Of a stretch of DNA of 64,000 bases, positions 46,094 to 55,701 are shown in pieces. The notes beneath the pieces are model-generated. The model made no database searches. It was not told where the DNA came from and was given only the letters and a program-made list of their open reading frames with translations. The position numbers were made by a program, and so were the translations under genes. Each line of letters opens with the position of its first letter. Position 1 is the first letter of the stretch. The DNA comes from Microbaculum marinum (lineage in GTDB: Bacteria > Pseudomonadota > Alphaproteobacteria > Rhizobiales > Tepidamorphaceae), in assembly GCF_042646165.1 (NCBI RefSeq), contig NZ_JBHRTC010000007.1, one strand, 5' to 3'.

Positions 46094-46539
46094 TCCGCTA
46101 TTCGCTAGTCTGCGCGGACGAGCACGAATTCGAAGGCTGGTTCCGCGACTCCTCGACGTTCGATTCGCAGAAGGCGTCCGGCGAGGTTCTGTGTCCCATA
46201 TGCGGTTCCTCCGACATCGAGAAGGCCCTGATGGCGCCTTCGGTTGCAATCCGGGACGAGGCGCCGGCCGTGAGCCGGGACAAGGCGCAGGTGCCGATGG
46301 CGGCCTCGGCGCCGGCGAATGCGCAGATGATCGAGACGCTGCGCCGCCTCAAGCAGCATGTCGTCGAGAACTCGGAATATGTCGGCAACCGGTTCCCGGA
46401 GGAAGCGCGCAAGATCCACTACGAGGAAGCCGAACGGCGGTCGATCTACGGCGAGGCCAGCCTGGAGGATGCCCGGTCGCTTATCGAGGACGGCGTCGAG
46501 GTGCACCCGCTGCCGATCCTGCCGGAAGAGAAGAACTGA
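46090..46539 (+). CDS. DUF1178 protein
   Basis: Protein of 149 residues that opens IRYSLVCADEHEFEGWFRDSSTFDSQKASGEVLCPICGSSDIEKALMAP, the DUF1178 signature, with four cysteines likely to bind a metal (C8, C35, C38 and a possible partner). The rest is helical: RRLKQHVVENSEYVGNRFPEEARKIHY. The function is unknown. Its ATG overlaps the stop of the nitrilase gene by 4 bases, so they are co-translated; the pair is common in alphaproteobacteria. Confidence 0.9.
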   Translation: MIRYSLVCADEHEFEGWFRDSSTFDSQKASGEVLCPICGSSDIEKALMAPSVAIRDEAPAVSRDKAQVPMAASAPANAQMIETLRRLKQHVVENSEYVGNRFPEEARKIHYEEAERRSIYGEASLEDARSLIEDGVEVHPLPILPEEKN

Positions 46540-46663
46540 CCGGCGGTCGCCGGTTTCCGGATATCGCGGCCGATACGTGCCGGAGGCGGATGGTTCGAGT
46601 CGCGCTCGGTCGAGCGCTCCTGATCATGAGGCTTGCCGTGGCGTGGGGCCCGCAGAAAGTTCC

Positions 46664-46707
46664 GGCCTCATCCTGAGGAGGTGCGACGCGCCCTCTCGAG
46701 GGCGGCC
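46664..46707. repeat. Partial CCTCATCCTGAGGAG repeat
   Basis: GGCCTCATCCTGAGGAGG followed by TGCGACGCGCCCTCTCGAGGG and GGCC resembles a dispersed repeat that I recall from Bradyrhizobium and relatives, where CTCATCCTGAGGAG is followed by CTCGA. It lies between the convergent DUF1178 and ubiG genes, with no T tract. Confidence 0.4.
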
Positions 46708-46724
46708 CGTGCCGCGGTCGCTCC

Positions 46725-47483
46725 TCAGTCGTCCGGCTTCTCCGCCAGCAGCATGTAGTTGACGTCCATGTCCCGCGACAGCCGCCATTCGTCGGCGAGC
46801 GGCGAGTAGACGACGCCGCTGCGATCGGCGATCGCCATGCCGCCGGCTGCGAGATGCTCCTCCAGTTCGCCCGGCGTGACGAACTTGTCCCACTGGTGGG
46901 TGCCGCGCGGCAGCCAGCCGAGCACGTATTCCGCTCCGACGATGGCTAGCGCATAGGCCTTCATCGTCCGGTTGATGGTGGCGACGAACATCAGCCCGCC
47001 GGGCCGCACCATCGCGGCGCATTCCGACAGGAACAGGCCGATGTCGGCGACGTGCTCCACCACCTCCATGTTGAGGACGACGTCGAAGGTCTCGCCGGCT
47101 TGGGCGAGCGCCTCGGCGGTGGTGCAGCGGTAGTCGACCGGGACGCCGGATCCGTCCGCATGAACGCGTGCTGTTCCGATGTTCTTCTCGGAAGGATCGA
47201 CGCCGACGACCTCGGCGCCGAGCCGGGCCAGCGGTTCGCTGAGCAGCCCGCCGCCGCAGCCGATGTCGAGCATCCGCAGCCCCTCGAGGCTGCGCGAACT
47301 CGACGGGTCGCGGCCAAACCGGGCACAGACGTGGTCGCGGATGTAGTCGAGGCGGACCGGATTGAACTTGTGCAGGACGCCGAACTTGCCGGCGGGGTTC
47401 CACCACTCGGCGGCGAGCGCGGAGAAGCGGGCGACCTCGTCGGCATCGACGGTGCCGGCAGGCGATCTGGGTGACTGGCTCAT
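46725..47483 (-). CDS. ubiG: Ubiquinone biosynthesis O-methyltransferase UbiG
   Basis: Protein of 252 residues. Class I methyltransferase: RMLDIGCGGGLLSEPLARLGAEVVGVDPSE is motif I, FDVVLNMEVVEHVADIGLFL motif II, and GGLMFVATINRTMKAYALAIVGAEYVLGWLPRGTHQW is the UbiG signature. It does both O-methylations in ubiquinone synthesis. The EVARFSALAAEWWNPAGKFGVLHKFNPVR start is typical. Divergent from ppk2 with 186 bases between. Confidence 0.97.
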   Translation of the reverse strand: MSQSPRSPAGTVDADEVARFSALAAEWWNPAGKFGVLHKFNPVRLDYIRDHVCARFGRDPSSSRSLEGLRMLDIGCGGGLLSEPLARLGAEVVGVDPSEKNIGTARVHADGSGVPVDYRCTTAEALAQAGETFDVVLNMEVVEHVADIGLFLSECAAMVRPGGLMFVATINRTMKAYALAIVGAEYVLGWLPRGTHQWDKFVTPGELEEHLAAGGMAIADRSGVVYSPLADEWRLSRDMDVNYMLLAEKPDD

Positions 47484-47669
47484 GTGCTAGGCGTCCTGCA
47501 ACCGGCATATCGTGTCAAGTGCGCGTCTGCGCCGGCATGCCTTATTCCGCCGGTTCTCGCCGCCCGGACATACCCCCGTCCGCGGATATATCATTGTCAA
47601 AGAGCCGTTATAGTTTGCCGATTCGCCGTTGAACCGGACCGCTGGCCGGAACCGGACTGGAAAGGTGCC

Positions 47670-48605
47670 ATGGACGACAAGACGCGCAATCGAAAGCAGC
47701 AGACCTGGGTCGAGGCGGAATTCGAGGATTCGATGGACGAGGAACTCGAACTGGAACTCGACGACGAACGTCTGTACGGCGCCCACCTGGGAGAAGACCT
47801 GTCGAAGATCAAGGATCTGCGCCACAGCTCGGAGATCGACCGCCGCGTCTATTTCAGGGAGCTGATCCGTCTGCAGGCCGAACTGGTGAAGGCGCAGGAC
47901 TGGGTCCAGCACACCGGCTACAAGATGGTGGTGATCTTCGAGGGCCGCGACGCCGCCGGCAAGGGCGGCGTCATCAAGCGCATCACCCAGCGGCTCAATC
48001 CGCGCGTCGCCAGGGTGGTCGCGCTTCCCGCGCCGAGCGATCGCGAGAAGTCGCAGTGGTATTTCCAGCGCTACGTGCCGCACCTGCCGGCGGCCGGCGA
48101 AATGGTGCTGTTCGACCGCTCCTGGTACAACCGCTCCGGCGTCGAACGGGTGATGGGCTTCGCCGACGAGGACCAGGTCCAGCAGTTCTTCCACGACGTG
48201 CCGGAATTCGAGCGCATGCTGGTGCGCTCCGGCATCAAGCTGATCAAGTACTGGTTCTCGATCACCGACCACGAGCAGCAATTGCGCTTCCTGATGCGCA
48301 TCCATGACCCGATCAAGCAGTGGAAGCTCAGCCCGATGGACCTGCAGTCGCGGATCCGCTGGGAGGCCTACACCAAGGCGAAGGAGGAGACGTTCGAGCG
48401 CACCAACATCCCCGAGGCGCCGTGGTATATCGTCGAAGGCAACGACAAGAAGCGCGCCCGCCTCAACTGCATCCACCATCTGCTGCAGCAAATCCCCTAC
48501 GGCGAGGTGCCGCACGAGCACGTCGAGCTGCCCGACCGGAAGTTCAATCCGGACTACGAGCGCAAGGTGCTGCCGGACAACCTGTACGTGCCCGAGGTGT
48601 ACTGA
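47670..48605 (+). CDS. ppk2: Polyphosphate kinase 2
   Basis: Protein of 311 residues, single-domain PPK2. Walker A is EGRDAAGKGGVIKRI (91-105), and the lid/Walker B region is MVLFDRSWYNRSGVERVMGF. Further signature: KYWFSITDHEQQLRFL. It transfers phosphate between polyphosphate and nucleoside diphosphates. The N-terminal ~45 residues are strongly acidic. GAAAGGTGCC precedes the ATG. It sits between ubiG and lysC, which I recall as direct neighbours in many related genomes. Confidence 0.96.
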   Translation: MDDKTRNRKQQTWVEAEFEDSMDEELELELDDERLYGAHLGEDLSKIKDLRHSSEIDRRVYFRELIRLQAELVKAQDWVQHTGYKMVVIFEGRDAAGKGGVIKRITQRLNPRVARVVALPAPSDREKSQWYFQRYVPHLPAAGEMVLFDRSWYNRSGVERVMGFADEDQVQQFFHDVPEFERMLVRSGIKLIKYWFSITDHEQQLRFLMRIHDPIKQWKLSPMDLQSRIRWEAYTKAKEETFERTNIPEAPWYIVEGNDKKRARLNCIHHLLQQIPYGEVPHEHVELPDRKFNPDYERKVLPDNLYVPEVY

Positions 48606-48787
48606 GGGCAGGGCGATCGCCCCGGGCCTCATGTCCGCCCCATTGTTGGACCACCACTGCCGCCGATCCTGGTTCCGGCATGGTCGTGCCAGCCAGTTGC
48701 GCCTGTGGGAGCGAACCAGTATCTAGATCGCTCGCGGCGGACGATGTTCGCCGCGTTTTTGCGACCGGCACCGGCCCAGAGACCCTT

Positions 48788-50041
48788 ATGGCCCGCATCG
48801 TGATGAAATTCGGCGGAACCTCCGTCGCCGACCTCGACCGAATCCGCAACGTGGCGCGCCACGTCAAGCGGGAGTTCGATGCCGGCAACGAGGTGGCCGT
48901 CGTGGTCTCGGCGATGGCGGGGTTCACCAACCAGCTGGTCGCGTGGACGCGCGAGGCTTCCGCCCTGCACGACGCGCGCGAGTACGACACCGTGGTGGCG
49001 GCCGGAGAGCAGATCACCAGCGGCCTGCTGGCGATCGTGCTGCAGGAAATGGAGGTTCCGGCCCGCTCATGGCTCGGCTGGCAGATTCCGATCCGCACGG
49101 ATACCGCCCACGGCGCCGCCCGGATCAAGGAGATTCCCAGCGAGATCCTGATCGACCGCTTCGCCCAGGGCCAGGTGGCGGTGATCGCCGGCTTCCAGGG
49201 CATTGCGCCGGACAACCGGATCGCGACGCTCGGACGCGGTGGTTCTGACACCAGCGCGGTGGCGGTGGCGGCGGCGCTCAAAGCGGACCGCTGCGACATC
49301 TATACCGATGTCGACGGAGTCTACACCACCGACCCGCGCATCGTGCCGAAGGCGCGGCGGCTGGAGCGGGTCGCCTTCGAGGAAATGCTGGAAATGGCCT
49401 CGCTCGGCGCCAAGGTGCTGCAGGTGCGCTCCGTCGAACTCGCCATGGTGCATGGCGTGAGGACCTTCGTGCGCTCCAGTTTCGAATCTCCCGACGCCCC
49501 CCAGACCGGCCCGGGCGGCCTGCCGCCGGGCACACTCATTTGCGACGAGGACGAGATCGTGGAAAAACAGATCGTCACCGGTATCGCCTTCTCCAGGGAC
49601 GAGGCGAAGATCACGCTGCGGCGGGTGGCAGACAAGCCGGGGGTCGCGGCCAGCGTGTTCGGGCGGCTCTCCGATGCACATGTCAATGTCGACGTGATCG
49701 TGCAGAACGTCTCGGCGGACGGCCGCTACACCGACATGACCTTCACCGTGCCGCGGACGGATTTCGAGCGGTCCATGGAGGTGATCGAGTCGGCGCGCGA
49801 GGAGATCTCCTACGAGGAGGTGACCGGCTCCGCGGACGTGGTAAAGGTGTCGGTAATCGGCATCGGCATGCGAAGTCACGCAGGCGTCGCGGCGCAAATG
49901 TTCAAGGCGCTGGCCGAAAAAGGCATCAATATCCAGGCGATCACTACGTCCGAGATCAAGATTTCCATCCTGATCGACGCCGCCTATACCGAGCTTGCAG
50001 TACGGACTTTGCATTCGCTATACGGGCTCGACAGGCAATAG
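48788..50041 (+). CDS. lysC: Aspartate kinase
   Basis: Protein of 417 residues with N-terminal kinase domain (MKFGGTSVADLDRIRNVA; GRGGSDTSAVAVAAAL; DVDGVYTTDPRIVPKARRL) and two C-terminal ACT domains (from about residue 265, including DKPGVAASVFGRLSDAHVNVDVI and KGINIQAITTSEIKISILI). It is the first enzyme of the aspartate family (Lys, Thr, Met), feedback-regulated through the ACT domains. The ATG at 48788 gives the normal start. Confidence 0.98.
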   Translation: MARIVMKFGGTSVADLDRIRNVARHVKREFDAGNEVAVVVSAMAGFTNQLVAWTREASALHDAREYDTVVAAGEQITSGLLAIVLQEMEVPARSWLGWQIPIRTDTAHGAARIKEIPSEILIDRFAQGQVAVIAGFQGIAPDNRIATLGRGGSDTSAVAVAAALKADRCDIYTDVDGVYTTDPRIVPKARRLERVAFEEMLEMASLGAKVLQVRSVELAMVHGVRTFVRSSFESPDAPQTGPGGLPPGTLICDEDEIVEKQIVTGIAFSRDEAKITLRRVADKPGVAASVFGRLSDAHVNVDVIVQNVSADGRYTDMTFTVPRTDFERSMEVIESAREEISYEEVTGSADVVKVSVIGIGMRSHAGVAAQMFKALAEKGINIQAITTSEIKISILIDAAYTELAVRTLHSLYGLDRQ

Positions 50042-50164
50042 CGCGGCAGGGTCTGATTGCCCGGTGATGCCGCCGGGGAACCGTGGTCCCGTGCTGGGAG
50101 CGGGCCGGAACAGAGGCGTCGCGCCGCAAGGATGCGGCAACGTACCTAAGGATACGGGATCGAG

Positions 50165-52423
50165 ATGCGGGGTTCGATCGGCGGCCCGCGCGTTATGCTT
50201 CGCAGGCTCCGGGAGCTCATGGCGGAGCCGGTCAACGCGCAGGAACGACTCGACAAGATCGTGATGACCATCGCCTCCAACATGGTGGCGGAGGTGTGCT
50301 CGGTCTATGTCCTGCGCGGCGATGCGAAGCTGGAGCTGTTTGCCACCGAGGGCCTGAAGCCGGAATCCGTCCACAAGTCGAGCCTGAATCTCGGCGAAGG
50401 GCTGGTCGGCACCATCGCCTCCAAGGCCGAGCCGCTGAACCTCCCGAACGCCCAGGAGCACCCGGCCTTCGCCTACCTGCCGGAGACCGGAGAGGAGATC
50501 TACCAGTCCTTCCTCGGCGTGCCCGTCCTGCGCGGCGGCCAGACCCTCGGCGTCGTGGTCGTCCAGAACCGGACGCAGCGCAGCTACTCGGAGGAAGAGG
50601 TCGAGGCGCTGCAGACGACGGCCATGGTGCTGGCGGAGATGATCGCCGGCGACGAACTGGACGCCCTCGTCGGGCCGGGCGAGAATCTGGCCCTGCGGCG
50701 CCCGCAGCATCTGGCGGGCCGAACGCTGTCGGAGGGGCTCGGGCTCGGCCATGCGGTCCTGCACGAGCCGCGCCTCGTGGTCACCAATCTCATTGCCGAG
50801 GACGTGGACAGGGAACTGGCCCGGCTGGAGGCGGCGCTGGACGACCTGCGCACCTCGGTCGAGGACCTGCTGACTCGCACCGACATCCTGCGGGCCGGCG
50901 AGCACCGCGAGGTGCTCGAGGCCTATCGCATGTTCGCCTACGATCGCGGCTGGGCGGAGCGCATCCGCGAGGCCGTGAGGACCGGTCTGACGGCGGAAGC
51001 GGCTGTCGAACGCGTCCAGAACGACACGCGAGCGCGCATGCTGCGCCAGACCGATCCCTATCTGCGCGACAGGCTCCACGATCTCGACGACCTCGCCAAC
51101 CGCCTGCTGCGCAAGCTGGTCGGCTGGGACGACCTGGAGGACGCCGAGCTACCCAAGGACGCGATCCTGGTGGCCCGCAACATGGGACCGGCGGAACTCC
51201 TCGACTACGACCGGGAGCGGCTGCGCGGACTGGTGCTGGAGGAAGGCGCTCCGACGAGTCACGTGACGATCGTCGCCCGTGCTCTGGGACTTGCCACCGT
51301 CGGCCAGGTCGAGGGAATCCTCGACCTCGTCAACACCGGCGATCCGATCATCGTCGACGGCATCTCCGGCGAGGTGCACGTGCGGCCGCCGGCAGACGTA
51401 GAGAATGCCTACGTCGAGAAGGTGCGGTTCCGGGCGCGGCGGCAGGAGCAATACCGCCAGCTCAAGGACACGCCGGCGGTCACGCTGGACGGCCAGGCGA
51501 TCTCGATCCTGGTCAATGCCGGCCTGCTGGTCGACCTGCCGCATGTGGCGGAGGCCGGGGCGGCCGGAATTGGGCTGTTCCGCACGGAACTCCAGTTCAT
51601 GGTGGCGGAGACGCTGCCGCGGATTCGCGAGCAGCAGCTGCTCTACCGGTCCGTCCTCGACGCAGCCGGCAGCCTGCCGGTCACCTTCCGTTCCCTCGAC
51701 GTCGGGGGCGACAAGGTGCTGCCCTACCTGCGCAGCACCCAGGAGGAGAACCCGGCGCTCGGCTGGCGGGCGATCCGCATGGCGCTCGACCGACCGGCAC
51801 TGTTGCGCACACAGATCCGCGGACTGCTGCATGCCGCCGCCGGGCGCGAGATGCGCCTGATGTTCCCGATGATCACGGAAGTGAACGAGTTCGACCGGGC
51901 CCGCGACCTGGTGGACCGCGAGCGGCGGCATCTGGAACGCCACGGCCATGCGGTGCCGGACAAGATCCTGCTCGGCGCCATGGTCGAAGTTCCGTCACTG
52001 CTGTGGCAGCTAGAGGAACTGGTGGCACGCGTCGACTTCCTGTCGGTCGGGTCGAACGACCTCATGCAGTTCCTGTTCGCGATCGACCGGACGAATTCGC
52101 AGCTGGCCGAGCGTTTCGATCCGCTGTCGCCCGGGCCGATGAGGGCGCTGCGGCGCATCGTCGAGGCCGCCGAAGAGGGAGGCGTGCCGGTAACGCTGTG
52201 TGGCGAACTGGCGGGCGATCCGCTCAGCGCCATGGCGCTGCTGGGCATCGGCTACCGGTCGATCTCGATGGCGCCGGCGGCTGTGGGGCCGGTCAAGGCG
52301 ATGGTGCTGAGCCTGGATCTCGGCGCCCTGGAGAGCTGGCTCCGGCCGGAACTCCACAAGCCGCACACCGGGCTTCGCAAGGAACTTTCCGCCTACGCGC
52401 AGTCACACGGCGTGCAGATCTGA
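50165..52423 (+). CDS. ptsP: Phosphoenolpyruvate-protein phosphotransferase PtsP (EI-Ntr)
   Basis: Protein of 752 residues: an N-terminal GAF domain (about 20-160, MVAEVCSVYVLRGDAKLELFATEGL), the swivelling domain with the phosphorylated His in EGAPTSHVTIVARALG (about residue 366), and the C-terminal PEP-binding barrel (GIGLFRTELQFM, RSLDVGGDKVLPYL, FLSVGSNDLMQF, LCGELAGDP). It starts the nitrogen PTS phosphorelay, passing phosphate to NPr and then EIIA-Ntr. In this group the GAF domain senses nitrogen status. It follows lysC after 123 bases and leads prfA by 7 bases. Confidence 0.97.
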   Translation: MRGSIGGPRVMLRRLRELMAEPVNAQERLDKIVMTIASNMVAEVCSVYVLRGDAKLELFATEGLKPESVHKSSLNLGEGLVGTIASKAEPLNLPNAQEHPAFAYLPETGEEIYQSFLGVPVLRGGQTLGVVVVQNRTQRSYSEEEVEALQTTAMVLAEMIAGDELDALVGPGENLALRRPQHLAGRTLSEGLGLGHAVLHEPRLVVTNLIAEDVDRELARLEAALDDLRTSVEDLLTRTDILRAGEHREVLEAYRMFAYDRGWAERIREAVRTGLTAEAAVERVQNDTRARMLRQTDPYLRDRLHDLDDLANRLLRKLVGWDDLEDAELPKDAILVARNMGPAELLDYDRERLRGLVLEEGAPTSHVTIVARALGLATVGQVEGILDLVNTGDPIIVDGISGEVHVRPPADVENAYVEKVRFRARRQEQYRQLKDTPAVTLDGQAISILVNAGLLVDLPHVAEAGAAGIGLFRTELQFMVAETLPRIREQQLLYRSVLDAAGSLPVTFRSLDVGGDKVLPYLRSTQEENPALGWRAIRMALDRPALLRTQIRGLLHAAAGREMRLMFPMITEVNEFDRARDLVDRERRHLERHGHAVPDKILLGAMVEVPSLLWQLEELVARVDFLSVGSNDLMQFLFAIDRTNSQLAERFDPLSPGPMRALRRIVEAAEEGGVPVTLCGELAGDPLSAMALLGIGYRSISMAPAAVGPVKAMVLSLDLGALESWLRPELHKPHTGLRKELSAYAQSHGVQI

Positions 52424-52430
52424 GCGGCAG

Positions 52431-53522
52431 ATGATCAGCGCCGACAAACTCCAGTCGCTCGTGGACCGGCTCGAACGCATCGAGTACGAGATGTCCTCTT
52501 CGCCCGACGCCGACGCCTATGTGCGCCTGTCGCGCGAACATGCGGAGATCGCGCCGGTCGCGGCGAAGTGTCGCGACCTCCTGAAGCTGCGCGAGGAGCG
52601 CGCCGGCATCGAGGAGGTGCTGTCGGCACCCGACACCGATGCCGAGATGGCCGAACTCGCCGCCGCCGAAATCGAGGCGCTCGAGGAAAGGCAGGAGGAC
52701 CTCGAACAGGAGGTCCGGATCCTGCTGCTGCCGCGCGACATGGCCGACGAGAAGGGCGCGATCCTGGAGATCCGCGCCGGCACCGGCGGCGAGGAGGCGG
52801 CCTTGTTCGCCGGTGACCTGTTCCGCATGTACCAGCGCTACGCGGAACTCGAAGGCTGGAAGATCAGCGTCCTGTCGGCAAACGAATCCGACCGCGGCGG
52901 CTATCGCGAGATCATCGCGGAAGTCTCGGGGCGGGGGGTGTTTGCCAAGCTGAAATACGAGTCCGGCGTGCATCGGGTGCAGCGGGTGCCGGAAACGGAG
53001 GCATCCGGCCGTATCCATACCTCGGCCGCGACCGTGGCCGTGCTGCCGGAAGCCGAGGATGTCGACGTCGACCTCGACGAAGGGGACCTGCGCATCGACG
53101 TCTACCGGTCGTCGGGCGCCGGCGGCCAGCACGTCAACACCACCGACAGCGCCGTACGGATCACGCACCTGCCGACCAATATCGTCGTCGCCGTCCAGGA
53201 CGAGCGCTCGCAGCACAAGAACAAGGCCAAGGCGCTGAAGCTGCTCAGGGCGAAGATCTACGAACTCGAGCGAGAGCGTCTCGCCTCCGAGCGGGCTGCC
53301 GACCGCAAGGGTCAGGTCGGCAGCGGCGACCGGTCCGAGCGGATCCGCACCTACAACTTCCCGCAGGGTCGCGTGACGGATCACCGCATCAACCTGACGC
53401 TCTACAAGCTCGACAAGGTGATCGTCGGCGAGGCGCTGGGAGAAGTGATCGATGCGCTGGTCACCGAAGACCAGGCACGGCGGCTGGCCGAGTCGGAAGA
53501 CGGCGCGAAGGCCTCGGCGTGA
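52431..53522 (+). CDS. prfA: Peptide chain release factor 1
   Basis: Protein of 363 residues with the GGQ catalytic loop (RSSGAGGQHVNTTDSAVRITH, about 230-250) and the PET tripeptide in RVPETEASGRIHTS, which reads UAG/UAA stop codons. Glutamine of GGQ is methylated by PrmC, whose gene overlaps this one by 4 bases. The length and domain order are standard. Confidence 0.98.
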   Translation: MISADKLQSLVDRLERIEYEMSSSPDADAYVRLSREHAEIAPVAAKCRDLLKLREERAGIEEVLSAPDTDAEMAELAAAEIEALEERQEDLEQEVRILLLPRDMADEKGAILEIRAGTGGEEAALFAGDLFRMYQRYAELEGWKISVLSANESDRGGYREIIAEVSGRGVFAKLKYESGVHRVQRVPETEASGRIHTSAATVAVLPEAEDVDVDLDEGDLRIDVYRSSGAGGQHVNTTDSAVRITHLPTNIVVAVQDERSQHKNKAKALKLLRAKIYELERERLASERAADRKGQVGSGDRSERIRTYNFPQGRVTDHRINLTLYKLDKVIVGEALGEVIDALVTEDQARRLAESEDGAKASA

Positions 53523-54415
53523 TCGAAGTTTCGCCACGGGCCGCCGCCGCAACCGTCGGCGAGATGGTTCGCCAGGCCGGCCGCAGACTTGCCGAGGCAG
53601 GCGTCGCGACACCGGAACTGGACGCCCGCCTCCTTGTCGCCCATGCCGCCGGCCTCGACCGCGTGGCAATGATCGCCGAGGCGCGATCCAGTCTCGACGC
53701 AATGACGATTTCGCAAATCGACCACCTGGTCGCGCGGCGCCTGGCCGGGGAACCGGTGGGGCGCATTCTCGGACACCGCGAGTTCTGGGGGCTCGACTTC
53801 GCGCTCGGGCCCGACACGCTCGAGCCGAGACCGGACAGTGAGACGGTCGTCGAAGCCGCGCTAGCGGCCGTCGACGCCGGTCCGGGGCGGAATGCAGCGC
53901 TGAAGGTCGCGGATCTGGGAACGGGGACGGGATGTCTGCTGGTTGCCCTGCTGCGGGAACTGCCGATGGGGAGCGGCGTCGGCGTAGACATCAGTCCGGG
54001 CGCGGTGGAGGTCGCTCGTCGCAATGCGCAAGCCAACGGCGTCGCCGACCGTGCCCGCTTCGTGGTCGGATCCTGGTTGTCGGCCCTGACCGACGGGGAC
54101 TCCGGATCCCCGTACGATGTAATCGTCGCCAACCCTCCCTATATAGAAAGCGAGGAGTGCGGCAGGCTCCAGCGCGACGTTGCGGATCACGATCCGATTC
54201 TTGCGCTCGACGGGGGCCCCGACGGCCTCGTTGCCTACCGGGAGATCCTCAAGGATGCCAGAGACATGCTGACACCCGGAGGCGTGCTGGTTCTGGAGCT
54301 CGGAATGGGCCAAACGGCCGCAGTCTCGCGGTTGTCGGAAAGATCCGGAATGGCGGTCGCAGCGGTTCGGTGCGACCTCGGCGGCATCGAGCGGGCGCTG
54401 ACCGTTCGTCGATAA
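53519..54415 (+). CDS. prmC: Release factor glutamine methyltransferase PrmC
   Basis: Protein of 298 residues from a GTG start that overlaps the prfA stop. Motif I is VADLGTGTGCLLVALL (130-145) and the catalytic NPPY is at 205-208 (VIVANPPYIES). It methylates the GGQ glutamine of RF1 and RF2, so the gene order matches function. The end, VAAVRCDLGGIERALTVRR, is standard. Confidence 0.96.
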   Translation: MIEVSPRAAAATVGEMVRQAGRRLAEAGVATPELDARLLVAHAAGLDRVAMIAEARSSLDAMTISQIDHLVARRLAGEPVGRILGHREFWGLDFALGPDTLEPRPDSETVVEAALAAVDAGPGRNAALKVADLGTGTGCLLVALLRELPMGSGVGVDISPGAVEVARRNAQANGVADRARFVVGSWLSALTDGDSGSPYDVIVANPPYIESEECGRLQRDVADHDPILALDGGPDGLVAYREILKDARDMLTPGGVLVLELGMGQTAAVSRLSERSGMAVAAVRCDLGGIERALTVRR

Positions 54416-54851
54416 TTCGACGTCGCCGTGGCGCTTGCGGCAGTGACGAAAAAGCGCTTGGAAAGCCGGGGCGAACACGCTAGTTTCCAAACGCGGTTCA
54501 GGAACGGCAATGATTTGGCCGTTCGGCCTTCCGGATGTGCTCCTGGGGCAGAAGCACATTTCCGACGAGCTGGGGCAGCGGACCGCACCTGGGAAAAACG
54601 GAGGCTCCCGCACTTCACCGGACAGTCCGTCATCGGCATGCCGCAGGCACGCCACGGACACAGGGAAGTTCATGCCCACAGCGTTCGGTATTCGGCTGGA
54701 GCCGCTCTGAAAAACGGACCGATACGCGTCAGGACGCGCAAACGACCTGATTGACCGGTGCAAGGCGGCGAACGGGACCCGTTCGCGAGACCGGCCGACG
54801 ATTCAATCTTACGCCCTATGATTTGTGTGAAATGGAGACGGTTTTCTTTCC
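54416..54851. other. 436-base intergenic region before DUF4167
   Basis: No gene is supported. Open frames here have irregular composition and no family resemblance. The GC content drops near 54795-54850 (TCTTACGCCCTATGATTTGTG), which likely contains the promoter of the DUF4167 gene, but no clear box pair is seen. No terminator for prmC is evident. Confidence 0.5.
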
Positions 54852-55640
54852 ATGAGACCTGGACAATCCAACAAGAGAGTGCGCGGCCGCAGCCGCAGGG
54901 GTCCGAGCCCGCTGTCGCGGAGTTATGAGAGCAACGGTCCGGATGTGAAGATCCGCGGCACGGCCTCCCATGTCGCCGAAAAGTACATGCAGCTCGCCCG
55001 CGATGCGCAATCGGCAGGCGATCATGTCGCTGCCGAAAACTACTTCCAGCACGCCGAGCATTATTTCCGGATTATCGCGGCTGCGCAGGCGCAGTCGCAG
55101 CAGCAGAATCCGAACGAACAGCAGCAGCGCCACCGCTACAACGGCGCCGATGACTCGGATATGGACGACGAACCGTCCGGCGGCCAGCAGCGCTCCGAGC
55201 AGCACCGCGGCGATGGCCCGCAGCCGTCCTACCGGCCTCAGTCGAACGGCGAACCCCAGCCGACCATCGATCGGCCGCAGCCTTCAGCCAACGCGGCGAC
55301 GGCCAATACGTCGCAGGCCGATACGTCTCCGGACGAGGGCGAATCATCGGGAAGAAGCCGACGGCCGGAGTCAAAGGCATCCGACACGACCACAGCCGAT
55401 GCGAAGCCGGAAGCAGCCGAGGGCGCTGACGGCGCCGCGCAGCCGAACGGATCTGCACCGCCGAAGCGCCGTCGTCGCCGCGCGAGCCCCGCATCGGATG
55501 CAGCGGCCGGTGACAAGCCGGCAGCAAAATCTGCGAACGGTGCGGGTGGCCACGACGGACCGGCCGAAGCGCCGGCCGAAGCGGCTTCGGCAAGCGCCGG
55601 CGGAGGCGAAGACAAATTGGTCGCCGCGGGAGACGGGTGA
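54852..55640 (+). CDS. DUF4167 protein with low-complexity tail
   Basis: Protein of 262 residues. The conserved DUF4167 part (about 1-80) is NKRVRGRSRRGPSPLSRSYESNGPDVKIRGTASHVAEKYMQLARDAQSAGDHVAAENYFQHAEHYFRII, a basic strip then a helical pair. The rest is disordered: Gln/Pro/Ser rich, then Ala/Glu rich with a Lys/Arg patch (PPKRRRRRAS). The basic start suggests nucleic acid contact; function is unknown. It follows prmC in related genomes. ATG and GTTTTCTTTCC precede without a strong ribosome site. Confidence 0.9.
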   Translation: MRPGQSNKRVRGRSRRGPSPLSRSYESNGPDVKIRGTASHVAEKYMQLARDAQSAGDHVAAENYFQHAEHYFRIIAAAQAQSQQQNPNEQQQRHRYNGADDSDMDDEPSGGQQRSEQHRGDGPQPSYRPQSNGEPQPTIDRPQPSANAATANTSQADTSPDEGESSGRSRRPESKASDTTTADAKPEAAEGADGAAQPNGSAPPKRRRRRASPASDAAAGDKPAAKSANGAGGHDGPAEAPAEAASASAGGGEDKLVAAGDG

Positions 55641-55701
55641 CCGTTCGGGAAGGCGGCCGATCGGCGCCTTCCGACCGACCTGAACCGGCAATGGCCGCCG
55701 A

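Noticed and set aside
54428..54754. 108-residue plus-strand frame after prmC
   Set aside because: No family resemblance, uneven composition and competing frames of similar length; treated as non-coding.
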